In this document: positions 11,081 through 21,177 of the stretch, piece by piece | How positions within the stretch are numbered: the first letter of the stretch is position 1 | How the letters are laid out: each line of letters opens with the position of its first letter | Source: Stictocephala bisonia | Lineage: Eukaryota; Arthropoda; Insecta; Hemiptera; Membracidae | Length of the DNA stretch: 64,000 bases | NCBI GenBank assembly: GCA_035578905.1 | Contig: JAQJVL010000030.1 | Span: 1,923,159-1,987,158 of the forward strand | Reading direction: 5' to 3' | Notes under the pieces: model-generated | The model's database searches: none | What the model was told of the DNA's origin: nothing | The model's input: only the letters and a program-made list of their open reading frames with translations | Position numbers and translations under genes: made by a program

Positions 11081-11285
11081 GCAGAAGATGGAGTGTGCGA
11101 ATGTCACGAGATGCCCCGTGGATCGAACGACAGCCGTATTGTGTGTTACAGTTCTTGCGCGAGGTGCCAAAACGAGCCACGAACCCGCAGACATGAACTA
11201 CACACAACAATGGCCGATTGTGATTGTTGTGGAGCGTCGGAAAGCGTGTTATGCAGGATTGCATATCGAAAATCGAAAGACAAGT
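11081..11285 (+). CDS. Candidate exon of a cysteine-rich secreted protein
   Basis: A GC-rich island of ~210 bp sits in AT-rich DNA after GGGGTGCAG, an acceptor-like site. The frame beginning just after it reads DGVCECHEMPRG, then CYSSCARCQNEP, then ADCDCCGASESVLCRIAYRK. That is ten cysteines in about 66 residues, with a CxCC cluster as in cystine-knot (CTCK/VWF-type) or related secreted domains. It ends at TGA in ACAAGTGATG, which may be a weak donor (ACAA|GTGATG) or a true stop. A second open frame overlaps it but has no such pattern. No neighbouring exons were recognised, so this could be one exon of a long-intron gene, a retrocopy fragment or chance. The family assignment is a guess from cysteine spacing. 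Confidence 0.35.
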
Positions 11286-11534
11286 GATGACCACATTTTA
11301 TTTTATACTTTTCTATTTCTGAAGAACGTTGAAAATAGCTTCAATACAATTGGCTCGTGTTTGATATGATTCAGTAATCATAAACACGGGTTTATTAGTA
11401 AAGTAACAGGGATGTCTGATTACTGTTAAAAAAAACCCCGTTTGGATAAAATCAACTTGTGAATCCTGTTTGTTAGTTTGTCTTGAAGCTACCGTTAGGA
11501 GGAAGTCTAAAGAAAATGGTTGTATTCATTTGAG

Positions 11535-11794
11535 CACAGAGAAGAAAAGAACAGAGGTTGCATTAAATAGTGCATGGAATGCGTGTCGCTAGTAGTTATT
11601 TCTCCAGTTTGCCATGCGATGACAGGACCAGAACCTTGCGAGATTTATTCCTCCAAATCCACGATGATGAACGACGAGATTATTAATATTAATGTAAAAA
11701 GATGTACAATAGTTTTAATATATGTATATAAAACCATCACAGAAACGTTCGCTGTGGCCATAAGAAAGCGAAATCTGTTCCCTTTTTCTCTGTG
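11535..11794. repeat. MITE of the CACAGAGAA family, copy 2
   Basis: Starts CACAGAGAAG and ends TTTTTCTCTGTG, the same termini as 3181-3451. It shares internal blocks in the same order (GTTATTTCTCCAG, TTTGCCATGCG, GGCCATAAGAAAGCGA). About 260 bp and non-coding. The short ORF across it is incidental. Confidence 0.62.
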
Positions 11795-12690
11795 GTTTGT
11801 GACAGACTGCACTCATTCTCTTACACTGTTGAGCTCGAAATAATCGAGTCTTACAATTTTAAGACGATATTATTGAACGAGGGGGTCAATTTTGTGCCCG
11901 ATTTACTCAAAGTAAATCTAACCAGACGATCCTACAAAATACTATTTCATCACTACTTTACATAGTTGGATATAGTTCAATGGTAATTTGTGATTAATTT
12001 ATTTTTAGACTTTAGAAAACGTTTCAGAATCACTAGAGAAATTACGTTCCTCTTATCAAGAAATAAAAAAAGGGTTTTTTTGCCATGCTTTAGAGAGGTT
12101 TCAATCTGTATATCAATGGTTTAGATAAATTATAAAACAAGATATAAATTTTACTTTGTCATTCCTTACACATACATTTGAATTTAAAGAAAGAGAATTA
12201 TGTCAAAATATATTTAATATATTTTTAGTTGAGATAAAACAAGATTACAAGTTGATATAAGTTAAAATAATTGTAGTTGATTGATTTTTATATTTTAAAA
12301 GAATATATGACCAACAATTTAACCTTGGTCAACTTGAAAGTTATTAGGTAATTTTTTGAACAGTTATATTTAATATACCTATGTACACTTTACTTACGTT
12401 TTATAAACAGTAAATATTTGATTGAAGGAAACTCACATGACTTATTCTTAGTGCAATGGAGTGTACGATATTTGTAGTGACCCATCTTTAGTCAACCCTT
12501 CAAACTGGATGGTTTACCTGCGCAGAACATGCTAAGTATAATAATTGTCCGAGTAAAAAACACAGTGTGTCCACACCTAAGCCAAATACCATGGTTTAGC
12601 CTTGAGATTTATTGATTGTCTTTGGGAATGCCAATCTAATTGTAAATTGGACCCGTTTGAATTCAACTGGCACATATATCGGAATACAGT
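11795..12690. other. Intergenic, no gene seen
   Basis: AT-rich sequence without recognisable coding or repeat structure, apart from the SINE tail that begins right after it. Confidence 0.3.
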
Positions 12691-12694
12691 AATA

Positions 12695-12786
12695 GTAATT
12701 CACTCATCTACACTCATCACGTTCATTCGAAATCCATATTCGCCCATATTTCGACGATCGGCGTCTTAAGAATAAAAAAAAAAAAT
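12695..12786 (+). mobile_element. SINE family B, 3' tail fragment
   Basis: The block with CTCATCTACACTCATCAC, ATTCGAAATCCATATTCGCC and GACGATCGGCGTCTTA, then an A-rich end, matches the 3' part of the tRNA-headed SINE at 15424-15714. The head is absent, as expected for a 5'-truncated retro-insertion. Confidence 0.6.
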
Positions 12787-13155
12787 GAAACAAATATTTG
12801 TGGAAGTAACACATTTTCTCCTCAGATCTTGCCATTTATCGACGTTTTTTGTAAAAATTTTTAATGACAAATTTCGTGCCATAATACAGTACAATTTTTA
12901 TAACCATAGACACGACAATGCACTACTAACCTAAACCAATGAATGCAGTCATTCTTGCGTCGAGTAACCTAATATGAGCGAATGTTTGTAAGACGCCCTC
13001 TCTTTTGTTTATAAGACGAATTATACTCTTCCTCGCCCCCTCACCTACCGCCGCTTCCAGAGCCCAAGTTTACCATTATAGAAATTGAACTATACGGTCG
13101 TGGTGGTTTTAAACTATGAAGCAAAATAACTAGAGATCCAACTTTCAGTGGCATG
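12787..13155. other. Intergenic, no gene seen
   Basis: Mixed-composition spacer before the foldback element. No coding signal recognised. Confidence 0.3.
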
Positions 13156-13159
13156 CATG

Positions 13160-14098
13160 TGTCAGGAGATAGGGATAAGATAGATATTCATAGTTATTTT
13201 ATTATTAGCATTTTGTACAATGTATATCAATTTTATTTTAGATTTAGTAGTATAACATAGGTGGAGGTCAGATTGAGAGAAGTGTGGTGAAGGTCAGAAC
13301 TCGGGTCATGGTGCTGGTGGCATTGAGGAGTTGGATATATACGAGGTTGGCGGATGGAGTAGGGAGAGTCGAGGAGACGTTGGTCTCTCGAGTGTTTTGG
13401 GGAGATCCTGGGGTTTGTGTAGGGTCCTAGTCAGGACTTAGGGATTTTTTTTGTGACTCTAGTTAGAGTCGTAATAAGGGGAGTTATTTTTATTTAAAGC
13501 CAGTTCGAGTTCGAGACGACCCTCATACAAGTAAGTAATAATAATTATAGAACCATTAATTTTTATACAGGTCCATTGCCAGCAGCACCATTGCCCAGGT
13601 TCATTTGTATTTGTGTAGTATTTGTTGTTCATGTATTTTTCAGTTAGAGTTGGAGAACCAAATTGTGTAGCTATTTAGTATTTTATTATTGTATGATTTG
13701 TGTGATCACTTGTTTATTTTAAGACATCTTCTAATCTTTTTATTATTGTATTTTATTATTATTTAAGTTCTATTACTAATTAAATCAACCTCTAATATTT
13801 TAGCAGAAAAAAATCCCTAAGTCCTGACTAGGACCCTACACAAACCCCAGGATCTCCCCAAAACACTCGAGAGACCAACGTCTCCTCGACTCTCCCTACT
13901 CCATCCGCCAACCTCGTATATATTCCACTCCTCAATGCCACCAGCACCATGACCCGAGTTCTGACCTTCACCACACTTCTCTCAATCTGACCTCCACCTA
14001 TGTTATACTACTAAATCTAAAATAAAATTGATATACATTGTACAAAATGCGAATAATAAAATAACTATGAATATCTATCTTATCCCCATCTCCTGACA
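13160..14098. mobile_element. Foldback element with ~290-bp inverted arms
   Basis: The left arm (about 13160-13450) and right arm (about 13807-14098) are near-identical reverse complements. Shared landmarks include TGTCAGGAGAT at the outer ends and CCTAGTCAGGACTTAGGGAT at the inner ends. The palindromic tetramer CATG flanks both sides (13156-13159 and 14099-14102). It could be a target duplication or the last bases of the arms. The 356-bp centre has no ORF. The near-identity of the arms suggests a fairly recent insertion. It is a non-autonomous DNA element of the foldback/long-TIR type; superfamily unknown. Confidence 0.75.
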
Positions 14099-14446
14099 CA
14101 TGGAAAATCCAATGAGGTCAAAAACTACTGGATAAATACAGCTTCGTTGATATCGCAAATTGTATCGATAGATTTTCACGACACAATTTGCAAACAGTTG
14201 TCCCCTGGCAACAACTGTTGTATCTTTAAATTGTTAACGCCCACATTTTAGCTGCCAATATTGCTCTTTCTGCCAGCCACTAATAATTCAGGTATATCTG
14301 GTCAATGAGAGCATGTTGCTAATTAAGATTGGTTAATTAAAACAGCGTCTGTTTTAAATTACCAGCTGATTGTATTTTTAATGAACATTCTCTCTCTCCA
14401 TACGAATAACACAACATGGGAACTTCGAAAGCCCGTTGGATAAGAG

Positions 14447-14547
14447 GGGTGTCTCAACCTAAGTTGAGGCAAGCTGGGCCGGCCCGGCCATTATCCTGGT
14501 CTACCCCTCCGGTCAGGTAGCTTGCCTCAACTTAGGTTGAGACACCC
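14447..14547. repeat. Perfect 29-bp-arm hairpin with GC-rich loop
   Basis: Bases 14447-14475 and 14519-14547 are exact reverse complements (29 of 29), separated by 43 bp that include GGGCCGGCCCGGCC. Each arm also contains the smaller palindrome CTCAAC..GTTGAG. The block is GC-rich in an AT-rich setting. It could be a tiny snap-back MITE, a structured RNA or the end of a larger element. No duplicated flank was found. Confidence 0.6.
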
Positions 14548-15227
14548 TTTAGCGTACTAGGCTAGTTTACGTCTTATTCTCAGACCTACTGAATATACAC
14601 ACATTTCATAGGAATCGGACAAGCCGTTTCAGAGGCGTTTTGTTACAAACACTGCAAAATGAGAATATTATTTATTATATAATAAATATATTATATGAAC
14701 AGATCTCAGAAAACATATAATTGTAGTTAAAAGTATATAGATTAAAATATTAGTTTTTATACAAATACATACCGTACTATAAAATATATAATAATACTTG
14801 GAGAATAATAATTTATTCAAATTAGAGCAGCCATTCCGGTTTGCTTACGATAACTTAGTGATTGTAATTTTATTGTCAGGCACAATTATACTACAGATAA
14901 ATATGTTTATTTACAATTTTCATTTATCAGTATAAAGGCTAAGATTTGTACTTGTTTTAAAGAAATATACTTACTTTTAATATAAAACTAACTAGTTCTC
15001 CCAAATTGATGTCAATAAAACACCTACTTTTTATACAAATTTTTCGTTAACTTAGGGTTTGTTTGTTTGTTTACAAACAGAGCTGCATTAAATTTGTCAT
15101 CTATAAAAACTAGAATCGTGATTTCTGATGTGACTCAAGAATTAAGATTTACTTGTAGGTTGAAGAAAAATTTAAACACATGTTCACAAGCCAATACATT
15201 TATATACGTATTGATTTACGAGAGAAC

Positions 15228-15230
<3 letters not shown>
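14548..15230. other. Intergenic, no gene seen
   Basis: AT-rich spacer between the hairpin and the TA microsatellite. No gene recognised. Confidence 0.3.

Positions 15231-15284
<54 letters not shown>
15231..15284. repeat. (TA)27 microsatellite
   Basis: An uninterrupted run of TA dinucleotides. The ORF that crosses it is an artefact of the repeat (Ile-Tyr). Confidence 0.9.
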
Positions 15285-15286
<2 letters not shown>

Positions 15287-15423
15287 AACATCCTCTTTTA
15301 TAAATATAGATGTAAGTGGTCTGCAAGATTGTAAACACGGTCTTCAGTAGGGTAGGAGGTCAACCAAAACATTTCTCTGAAAGAGACAAAAAGTGGTTCA
15401 GTTGCGCCCACATTCAGTTTAGT

Positions 15424-15714
15424 ACATCGGTCGGTAGCGTAGTTGGTTCAATCCCAGCTTCATGTGCTAAAGGTTGTTAGTTCGATCCCAATCAGAGTCA
15501 ATACATTTTGAGAAGGATCAGCTGATAACCACCGGCTGTTCATTTGTCATTGGGCTATTAATTAATGACACTTTCTAAGGTACGTATAGTCGGCCTTAGT
15601 TTGTAACAATGACTACATTCGCTCATCTACACTCATCACACTCATTCGAAATCCATATTCGCCTATATCTTGACGATCGGCGTCTTATGAATAAATAAAT
15701 AAAATCGCTTGTAA
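15424..15714 (+). mobile_element. tRNA-derived SINE, family B, with head
   Basis: The head shows an A-box-like TAGCGTAGTTGG and a B-box-like GTTCGATCCC (near 15480), as in SINEs derived from tRNA. The body passes through a block with TCATTTGTCATTGGGC and ends with the shared tail ATTCGAAATCCATATTCGCC, GACGATCGGCGTCTTA and (AATA)n. Tails or bodies of the same family are at 12695, 18878, 36215 and 45118. The 3' end is simple (AATA)n instead of poly(A). Confidence 0.68.
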
Positions 15715-15753
15715 GAGGTGGGTGATAAAGTCGGTAATACCTGCAGTTGTGGG

Positions 15754-16455
15754 TAGAGAAGGCAACGATATATCGGAAATATCGATAAATATGTTTTGAT
15801 ATATCGATGAATTAGTATCGCTATTTTCCTTCGATATCAGCCGTATCAATAATTTGGTCCGATATATCGTATCACTAAATATTGACGTTATTCGCTCTCC
15901 TAAAAATCATGACGATCTAATAAAAACGCATTAAATTGCCTCTTATGCGTACTAAACATGCATTGAAATAAAGTAACTTTATTTAGTTTTTTTTACGTGA
16001 GGCTAACGCACTAAAATGTAGTTTATTGTAGACCAGTTGGTGGAAGTTTAGAGTTTATAAAAAGCCTAATGGTATTTTTATTTGTGAAGACAAAAAAAAA
16101 AAACAATGTTATTACATCATTATTTTAACATTGTAACAATTGACATAATAATTACAAGTATATCTATTCTTATTTTGATTTTTTTCATTCAACCCCACAA
16201 ACTACAACTTGTTTCGTGTAGAAAAATCTATTTAATTTTTACATTCAGTAGGCTATTCGAAATAGTGACAGCAAAACATGATTGTCATGACAGAAGAGTT
16301 AGTGCATAATTTTAAACATATAAATCATTTATAATTCGATAAATCGTTTACTTAATATATCGATATTTATATTTCGATATTATCATTAGATCGATATTTG
16401 TTTTGCGATATATCGATAATTTGATATATGGATGCTGAAAATATTTGCCATCCTA
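15754..16455. mobile_element. hAT-type non-autonomous element rich in CGATATATCG, complete copy
   Basis: Termini are TAGAGAAGGCAA and, on the other strand, TAGGATGGCAAA, resembling hAT ends. The 8-mer GTTGTGGG is duplicated exactly outside both ends (15746-15753 and 16456-16463), which fits hAT. Both subterminal zones are packed with CGATATATCG-like palindromes, candidate transposase-binding sites. The interior has no transposase. Partial relatives lie at 31086-31376 and 37256-37590. Confidence 0.8.
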
Positions 16456-16463
16456 GTTGTGGG

Positions 16464-17555
16464 TGGGGGTAAGCGACTAACACGATTTGTGGAGGTAGAT
16501 ATGCAAACAATAGTGTTTGTGTAGTACGGCTTATTAAATCACTACAACTCGCTTATCTGTCCGACCACTTTCACTGAAGGTCGCTTTCCCTCTCACACGG
16601 CTTTCATCCTGTGAGGTAACGACGGCCTTGACAGAGGACCGCACAGCAGTTGCCTCTGACTCTCAGTCCCGTGGGTTCACGGAACCAGAACAATACGTAA
16701 CGCCTGTGGGAAGTTCCCAACCTTACGACCGTGGTATCAGGAAATGCGTTTTATGCTCCAGGTTTAGTACGGGTTTCGTTTTTTGAAACCCCTTCTCATA
16801 TTTATGCCTGTTACTTGCTTTCACGCCTGAACGGCGGGGAAGCTTGTATTGTTACGAGGGTGGGACGTTAATTGTAAAAAATACGGCTTTTTCTGGATGA
16901 ATACACACATGACTCTTGATCTATGGAAAAACGGGTAAACGTGGTAAGGAGAATGTCGATACTGACGAAATTATGAGTTTGTATAGAATTTTGTAAATGA
17001 GTTGATTATGGAGAAGTAAAATAATGTAAAATGGTGAATCAACGGATTATGAACAGTCAATAACGTCAAATTATATTTGTGTAATTTTGACCACTGATGA
17101 CGATTAGAAAGCATTTCGGGAGAGCTACGAGTTAAATAAGAATCGATTAACTAAATCATTATTTTTCACCAATACTTTATAGCTGACTTCTACTCCTAGA
17201 TGTTTTTAATGTATTGTCCAGAGAGTCGCCGCTGTTCTTACGTTTCAAACTGATGACAACTGAATGAAGGCCTCCCCACTCACTCTTTGGATTTAAACTC
17301 TTACACACTCTTTTCAGACTAAATGACCACAGGAGTTGTATGAATGACAAAAATCACTATTGAGAATTTTTTTCATATAATAATACTATCAAACACTTAC
17401 CACAAATTTTATACGATGCAATGAAGACGTAGCCAGCATTTTTTTTGTATGTGAATTATTTGTAGCGAGAAAGTAATTTCTAATTAAGTTGACGTGAATT
17501 AATGGATATATACAAACTATATTATTTAATTTAATTTAATTGTCCTACAATATAA
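16464..17555. other. Intergenic, moderately GC-rich at 16550-16870
   Basis: A more GC-rich segment at about 16550-16870 shows no sustained reading frame. The rest is AT-rich and includes the likely 3' flank of the minus-strand MORN gene. Nothing else recognised. Confidence 0.3.
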
Positions 17556-18206
17556 TTACTGAATTTCGTCATTCACATCGGCAACATTACTTAGATTTTC
17601 CTCATTATTTTTAGCACTCAATGAGGGTTTACTGGTTTTTGAGTTTGATTGAGAATGAGAACTTGATTTCTGCGCCATCGCTTTACAAATAGCATCTTCA
17701 GAGTCAAAAAAATGGTTTCTAGGGAGTAAAGTGACAGAACCTCTAGTCCCAGTCGTATGTCCTTGCCACTTGAAGCCGTCAAGGTCGTTCAAGGTGACGA
17801 GCCCATGGGGTCTTCCCTGCATGAAGCTGCACTCCAAGGTTCCCAGCTGGGGGAGGTTGTAGGTGCCGACCCCCGAGTATCGACCGTCCTCCAGAGGTCC
17901 TCGGTACCGACATCCGTCAGGGTAGGAGATCCTCTCAGCGTCGACGAGGACGTCCTCTTGCCACTGGCCACCAAACACGTGCCCGTCGGCACAGAAGTAC
18001 ATCCCTTTCCCATGTCTCAAGAGGCCACCGTCCGCGGTAATGGTGAACTCACCCACGTACACGTCTCCATTCCAAAACCGAAAAAAGTCTTTCAAAGTTA
18101 CATCTTTTAAAATTTCAAGATCAATCTTAGGCCCTGTTGGTTCTTTTTGCTTCTCATTCTTGGGTTTAGAACCTCTTTTACTTTTAGTTTTACTCTTTCT
18201 CCCCAT
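17556..18206 (-). CDS. MORN-repeat protein, intact single-exon ORF
   Basis: The 216-residue frame starts MGRKSKTKSKRG in a good context (TAAATGG). A basic N-terminus (1-30) is followed by MORN-type units at about residues 47-82 (GDVYVGEF, HGKGMYFCADG, FGGQW), 95-120 (YPDGCRYRGPLEDGRYSGVGTY) and 122-150 (CSFMQGRPHGLVTL, KWQGH). The tail is Ser/Lys-rich. MORN repeats form beta-hairpin rods that bind membranes or scaffold cilium and sperm complexes; short MORN proteins such as MORN2 and MORN5 are testis or cilium associated. Which subfamily this is remains open. No introns, stops or frameshifts are visible, so it is a real gene or a young retrogene. No poly(A) tail is visible downstream. Its codon-rich, GC-richer body stands out from the AT-rich flanks. 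Confidence 0.82.
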   Translation of the reverse strand: MGRKSKTKSKRGSKPKNEKQKEPTGPKIDLEILKDVTLKDFFRFWNGDVYVGEFTITADGGLLRHGKGMYFCADGHVFGGQWQEDVLVDAERISYPDGCRYRGPLEDGRYSGVGTYNLPQLGTLECSFMQGRPHGLVTLNDLDGFKWQGHTTGTRGSVTLLPRNHFFDSEDAICKAMAQKSSSHSQSNSKTSKPSLSAKNNEENLSNVADVNDEIQ

Positions 18207-18877
18207 TTAGATGCAGTAAATTTGAAGCTCATGAGAATTTTAAAGATGATAATTATTTTGATGTGTGTATAAGGGGGCAAAGTTAAACGGTTTCCAAGCA
18301 ATCAACAATCTCACAATTTAATTTTCGATATTATGAATTTTCCTGGATTATAAAAATATCTTTTACAATAAACAACTAGGAACAATCATAATATCGAATG
18401 TTAAATTGAATGTTAGGAATCGCTGATAAAAAAGCAACATCTAAAACCTAAAATACCGTTGAATGTTCAGATGTTCTATAGTGATTATAGCGCAGATTTA
18501 CAACCTGGCATTAAAATAGCAAATTTATAAACATGGACCGTGATAAACTTAACCAATAATTTAAATCTTCTCTTAGCCTGGTATCCAAAAGCGCTTAAAT
18601 AAGAAATGGTTTAAAAAGTAATGCTTCATTTCAATTCATAACATTTTAATAAAATTGATGAAAGGATTGCAACCATTATTCCTCTATTCAAAACTTAAAT
18701 AATTTTTTTGAAAATAAACTATAATTTGGAACTAAAAATTGGGTCACCTTTACAGCTTCAAGAGTATTGAAGTACAGCTTCTTTTTAAGTATTGTATAAA
18801 ATAACAACATCAATTTAAGAATGTTGCTATGTTACAATCTTTCCATAGAAAAGCCTTATTTATATTTTGTAAATATT
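18207..18877. other. 5' flank of the MORN gene
   Basis: AT-rich DNA upstream of the minus-strand MORN gene. Its promoter should lie here, but no clear core element was seen. Confidence 0.3.
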
Positions 18878-19200
18878 TATTATTACTATTTATTATTCAT
18901 TTCTAAAACGCCGATCGTAGAGATACGGGCGAATGAGTGTAGATGAGCGAGTGTAGTCATTGTTACTATTTGAGTTGGACTTACCTCAGAAAGAAATATA
19001 TTAATAGCCCAATAGCCAGGGCAACTATGGGACCCACAGCTTTACATGGAATCCGAACCACTTAGTGTTGGTCTGATTTTCAGCTAACTGACAGGTATGA
19101 CACTCAGTTCTCTTCCCTACACAACTTCCGAACCTTGACTACCATCCAACATGGACACCCCAGTCTTCTGTAGTAGTGTCCACGTTGGTAATAATTATCT
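18878..19200 (-). mobile_element. SINE family B body and tail
   Basis: The minus-strand 3' end is the (AATA)n-like sequence near 18880, then CGCCGATCG and GGGCGAATGAGTGTAGATGAG. The body includes AGCCCAATAGCCAGGGCAACTA, TGGAATCCGAACCAC and ACATGGACACCCCAG. The same body occurs at 36215-36500 and 45118-45450. Confidence 0.62.
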
Positions 19201-19960
19201 ATCATCACAGTACTACTATTAGCTACACATTTATATGCCACATCACATGAAGCATCGATTGGAACAATCGATTTTTATCGTGTCAGCAGATTTTTAAGCG
19301 ATTCCGATTTTATCGCCGGCTAAAAATCTTCCTTACATTATTTTCTGCTTTGCAATTTACGATAGTAGAAAAGACGTGTATGATATAGCAAGCCATTTTG
19401 AACTGTGCACGAAACATAATGTTTATAATTAAAAAATAATGAAAACTGCGTTCTTAATTATTATTAAAAACAATACATAGAGGAAAGGAATGGTTCTTAA
19501 ATCAAATTAATTTCGTGGCTAGCACACACCTGAACATTTCGGCCGTCATCCCATTTCCGGGTCACTCCAAGAAGTACTTATTAAGTTTTTCGAAATCCCG
19601 AAATACGGTTGCACAACCTGACTGGCTCGTCGTTTGAGGATTCCAAGTCACCGTTGGCGGTTTCTCTTAATTCGACCCTATCATTTCCTCCCGGCAAGGG
19701 TTCAGCCTCACCTACATAATTAGTTACGGCCTTCATATAACTTCCGGGATTCCCATTTTTCTCAACTTTCCAAATTAAAATATAACATCATAAATATGAA
19801 TATTTCGTAACTTTATTCTTGAGTTAAACACTCAGAACTAGTTATACCAAATGAAAATTAGTAAAGAACTAAGTACTATGTTTGCCAACAGTTACTGTCT
19901 GAATGTATATAATGAAGTAATCAAATATCTATATAGCGATCAATTATTGTAAAGCCAATA
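19201..19960. other. Intergenic, no gene seen
   Basis: Includes a moderately GC-rich stretch at about 19510-19760 with no sustained frame. No other structure recognised. Confidence 0.28.
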
Positions 19961-19965
19961 TCAAC

Positions 19966-20146
19966 CATTCGCCCACCCACCCACTCATCCACCCAAACCC
20001 CTCTCCATCCTTTCAAACCACCCAGTCACCCAATCAAACTTTCTACCTATCTACTCACCCACCCAAACCACTTACTCACCCCTCCATAAACTCAGCCCCC
20101 ACCTAAACCCACTCATCCATTCACTCACTCACCCGACCAAAATGGC
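19966..20146. repeat. Degenerate CCCA/CACCC-rich low-complexity tract
   Basis: The plus strand is nearly free of G and dominated by ACCCACCCACTCA-like steps. It is a decayed minisatellite or microsatellite, similar in composition to the reverse complement of the GGGTG minisatellite at 35.3 kb. Confidence 0.65.
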
Positions 20147-20854
20147 CTAATATTTTGGAAAAACGTATCTTACGTTTAAAAAAATACTTGATTAGTGGAT
20201 TAGATTAAAGGTTTACGTACCCAAAGTCTAAATACTGAGTAAGTGAAGATCGAAAAGTGTGGCGAGAATGTTCCAAAAAGGTAGGGGTGGGGGGTAGAAA
20301 CTAAGCCTCTATTTGGACGAATTGTAACTAAGAGAAAGAGCTGACTTTAAATGATTAAATTGTTAATTAAAAATAACCAGTAATAGGTAATAAAGTAACA
20401 AAGATCTCCCTCTTATCTCAACAGGGTACGTCCAACAACTTGTTCTAGGAGAAAGTAGGCCTACTACAGACCTATTAAATTACTCAAACCGACCAAACAG
20501 GAAGTTACATGCAAATGAGCTTCATTGAATATTTTCAAGTAAAAAATGTCACTGCCAGATGGCAAAGGGCCCAGGTTGATGGAAATATTCCATCAACTGA
20601 AAACCAGCTCGGTTAGGCCAGTATACGAGTATATCGATGGGTTAGGCTAGCCGTTTGCATAGTGAGAACTCCATCATGTTTGAAAAAATATTGTATGGTA
20701 ATCTATGATAAAGTATATGAGCAAACATCCTAAAAAAAAAATACAAAAATAAGGCATGTAATTTAAATATCGAGCTGTTAAATAATTAAAAATATCTGTA
20801 TTGAATTACAAGAGTTGTAGTATTTTCGTCATGAAGAAATGTTATTTAGAATAA
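20147..20854. other. Intergenic, no gene seen
   Basis: No coding frame or repeat boundary recognised before the MITE at 20863. Confidence 0.28.
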
Positions 20855-20862
20855 CAAAATGT

Positions 20863-21169
20863 GGTCAAATTCCTTCAGCTACCCACCACCCAAACTTTTT
20901 TCTATTACCAAAATATCCATAAAGGAGGTATGAAAGATGTTGCAGGACGTATTAAACACTCATTATGTTCTAGGCGCTTTCTCCACATAAACTCACACAG
21001 ATATTATGTAGGTTAGGTTAGGTTACAGGCAAGTCCTTTCATTACAAATGAAGCTAATAACAACATGTTCTTACAAATAACAACATGTTCTTGTAAATAT
21101 ATAAGTAGTTTAGGTACTTAATGGCATAGAAAAAGTTTAGGTTTGGCGAGCAGCTAAAGGAATTTGACC
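20863..21169. mobile_element. 307-bp MITE with 8-bp TSD and internal TTAGG repeats
   Basis: Ends are GGTCAAATTCCTTCAGCT and, on the other strand, GGTCAAATTCCTTTAGCT. The imperfect terminal inverted repeats extend for about 36 bp. The 8-mer CAAAATGT flanks both ends exactly (20855-20862 and 21170-21177). Inside is GTAGGTTAGGTTAGGTTA at about 21008-21025, plus a short tandem duplication around AACAACATGTTCTT. The 8-bp TSD fits hAT-like or Merlin-like transposition. No coding capacity. Confidence 0.8.
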
Positions 21170-21177
21170 CAAAATGT

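Noticed and set aside
15067..15303. 78-residue ORF across the TA microsatellite
   Set aside because: C-terminal half is Ile-Tyr from (TA)n; the rest has no similarity I recognise.
17757..18301. ORFs opposite to and overlapping the MORN gene
   Set aside because: Antisense or alternate-frame shadows; they lack recognisable domains while the MORN frame has clear repeats.
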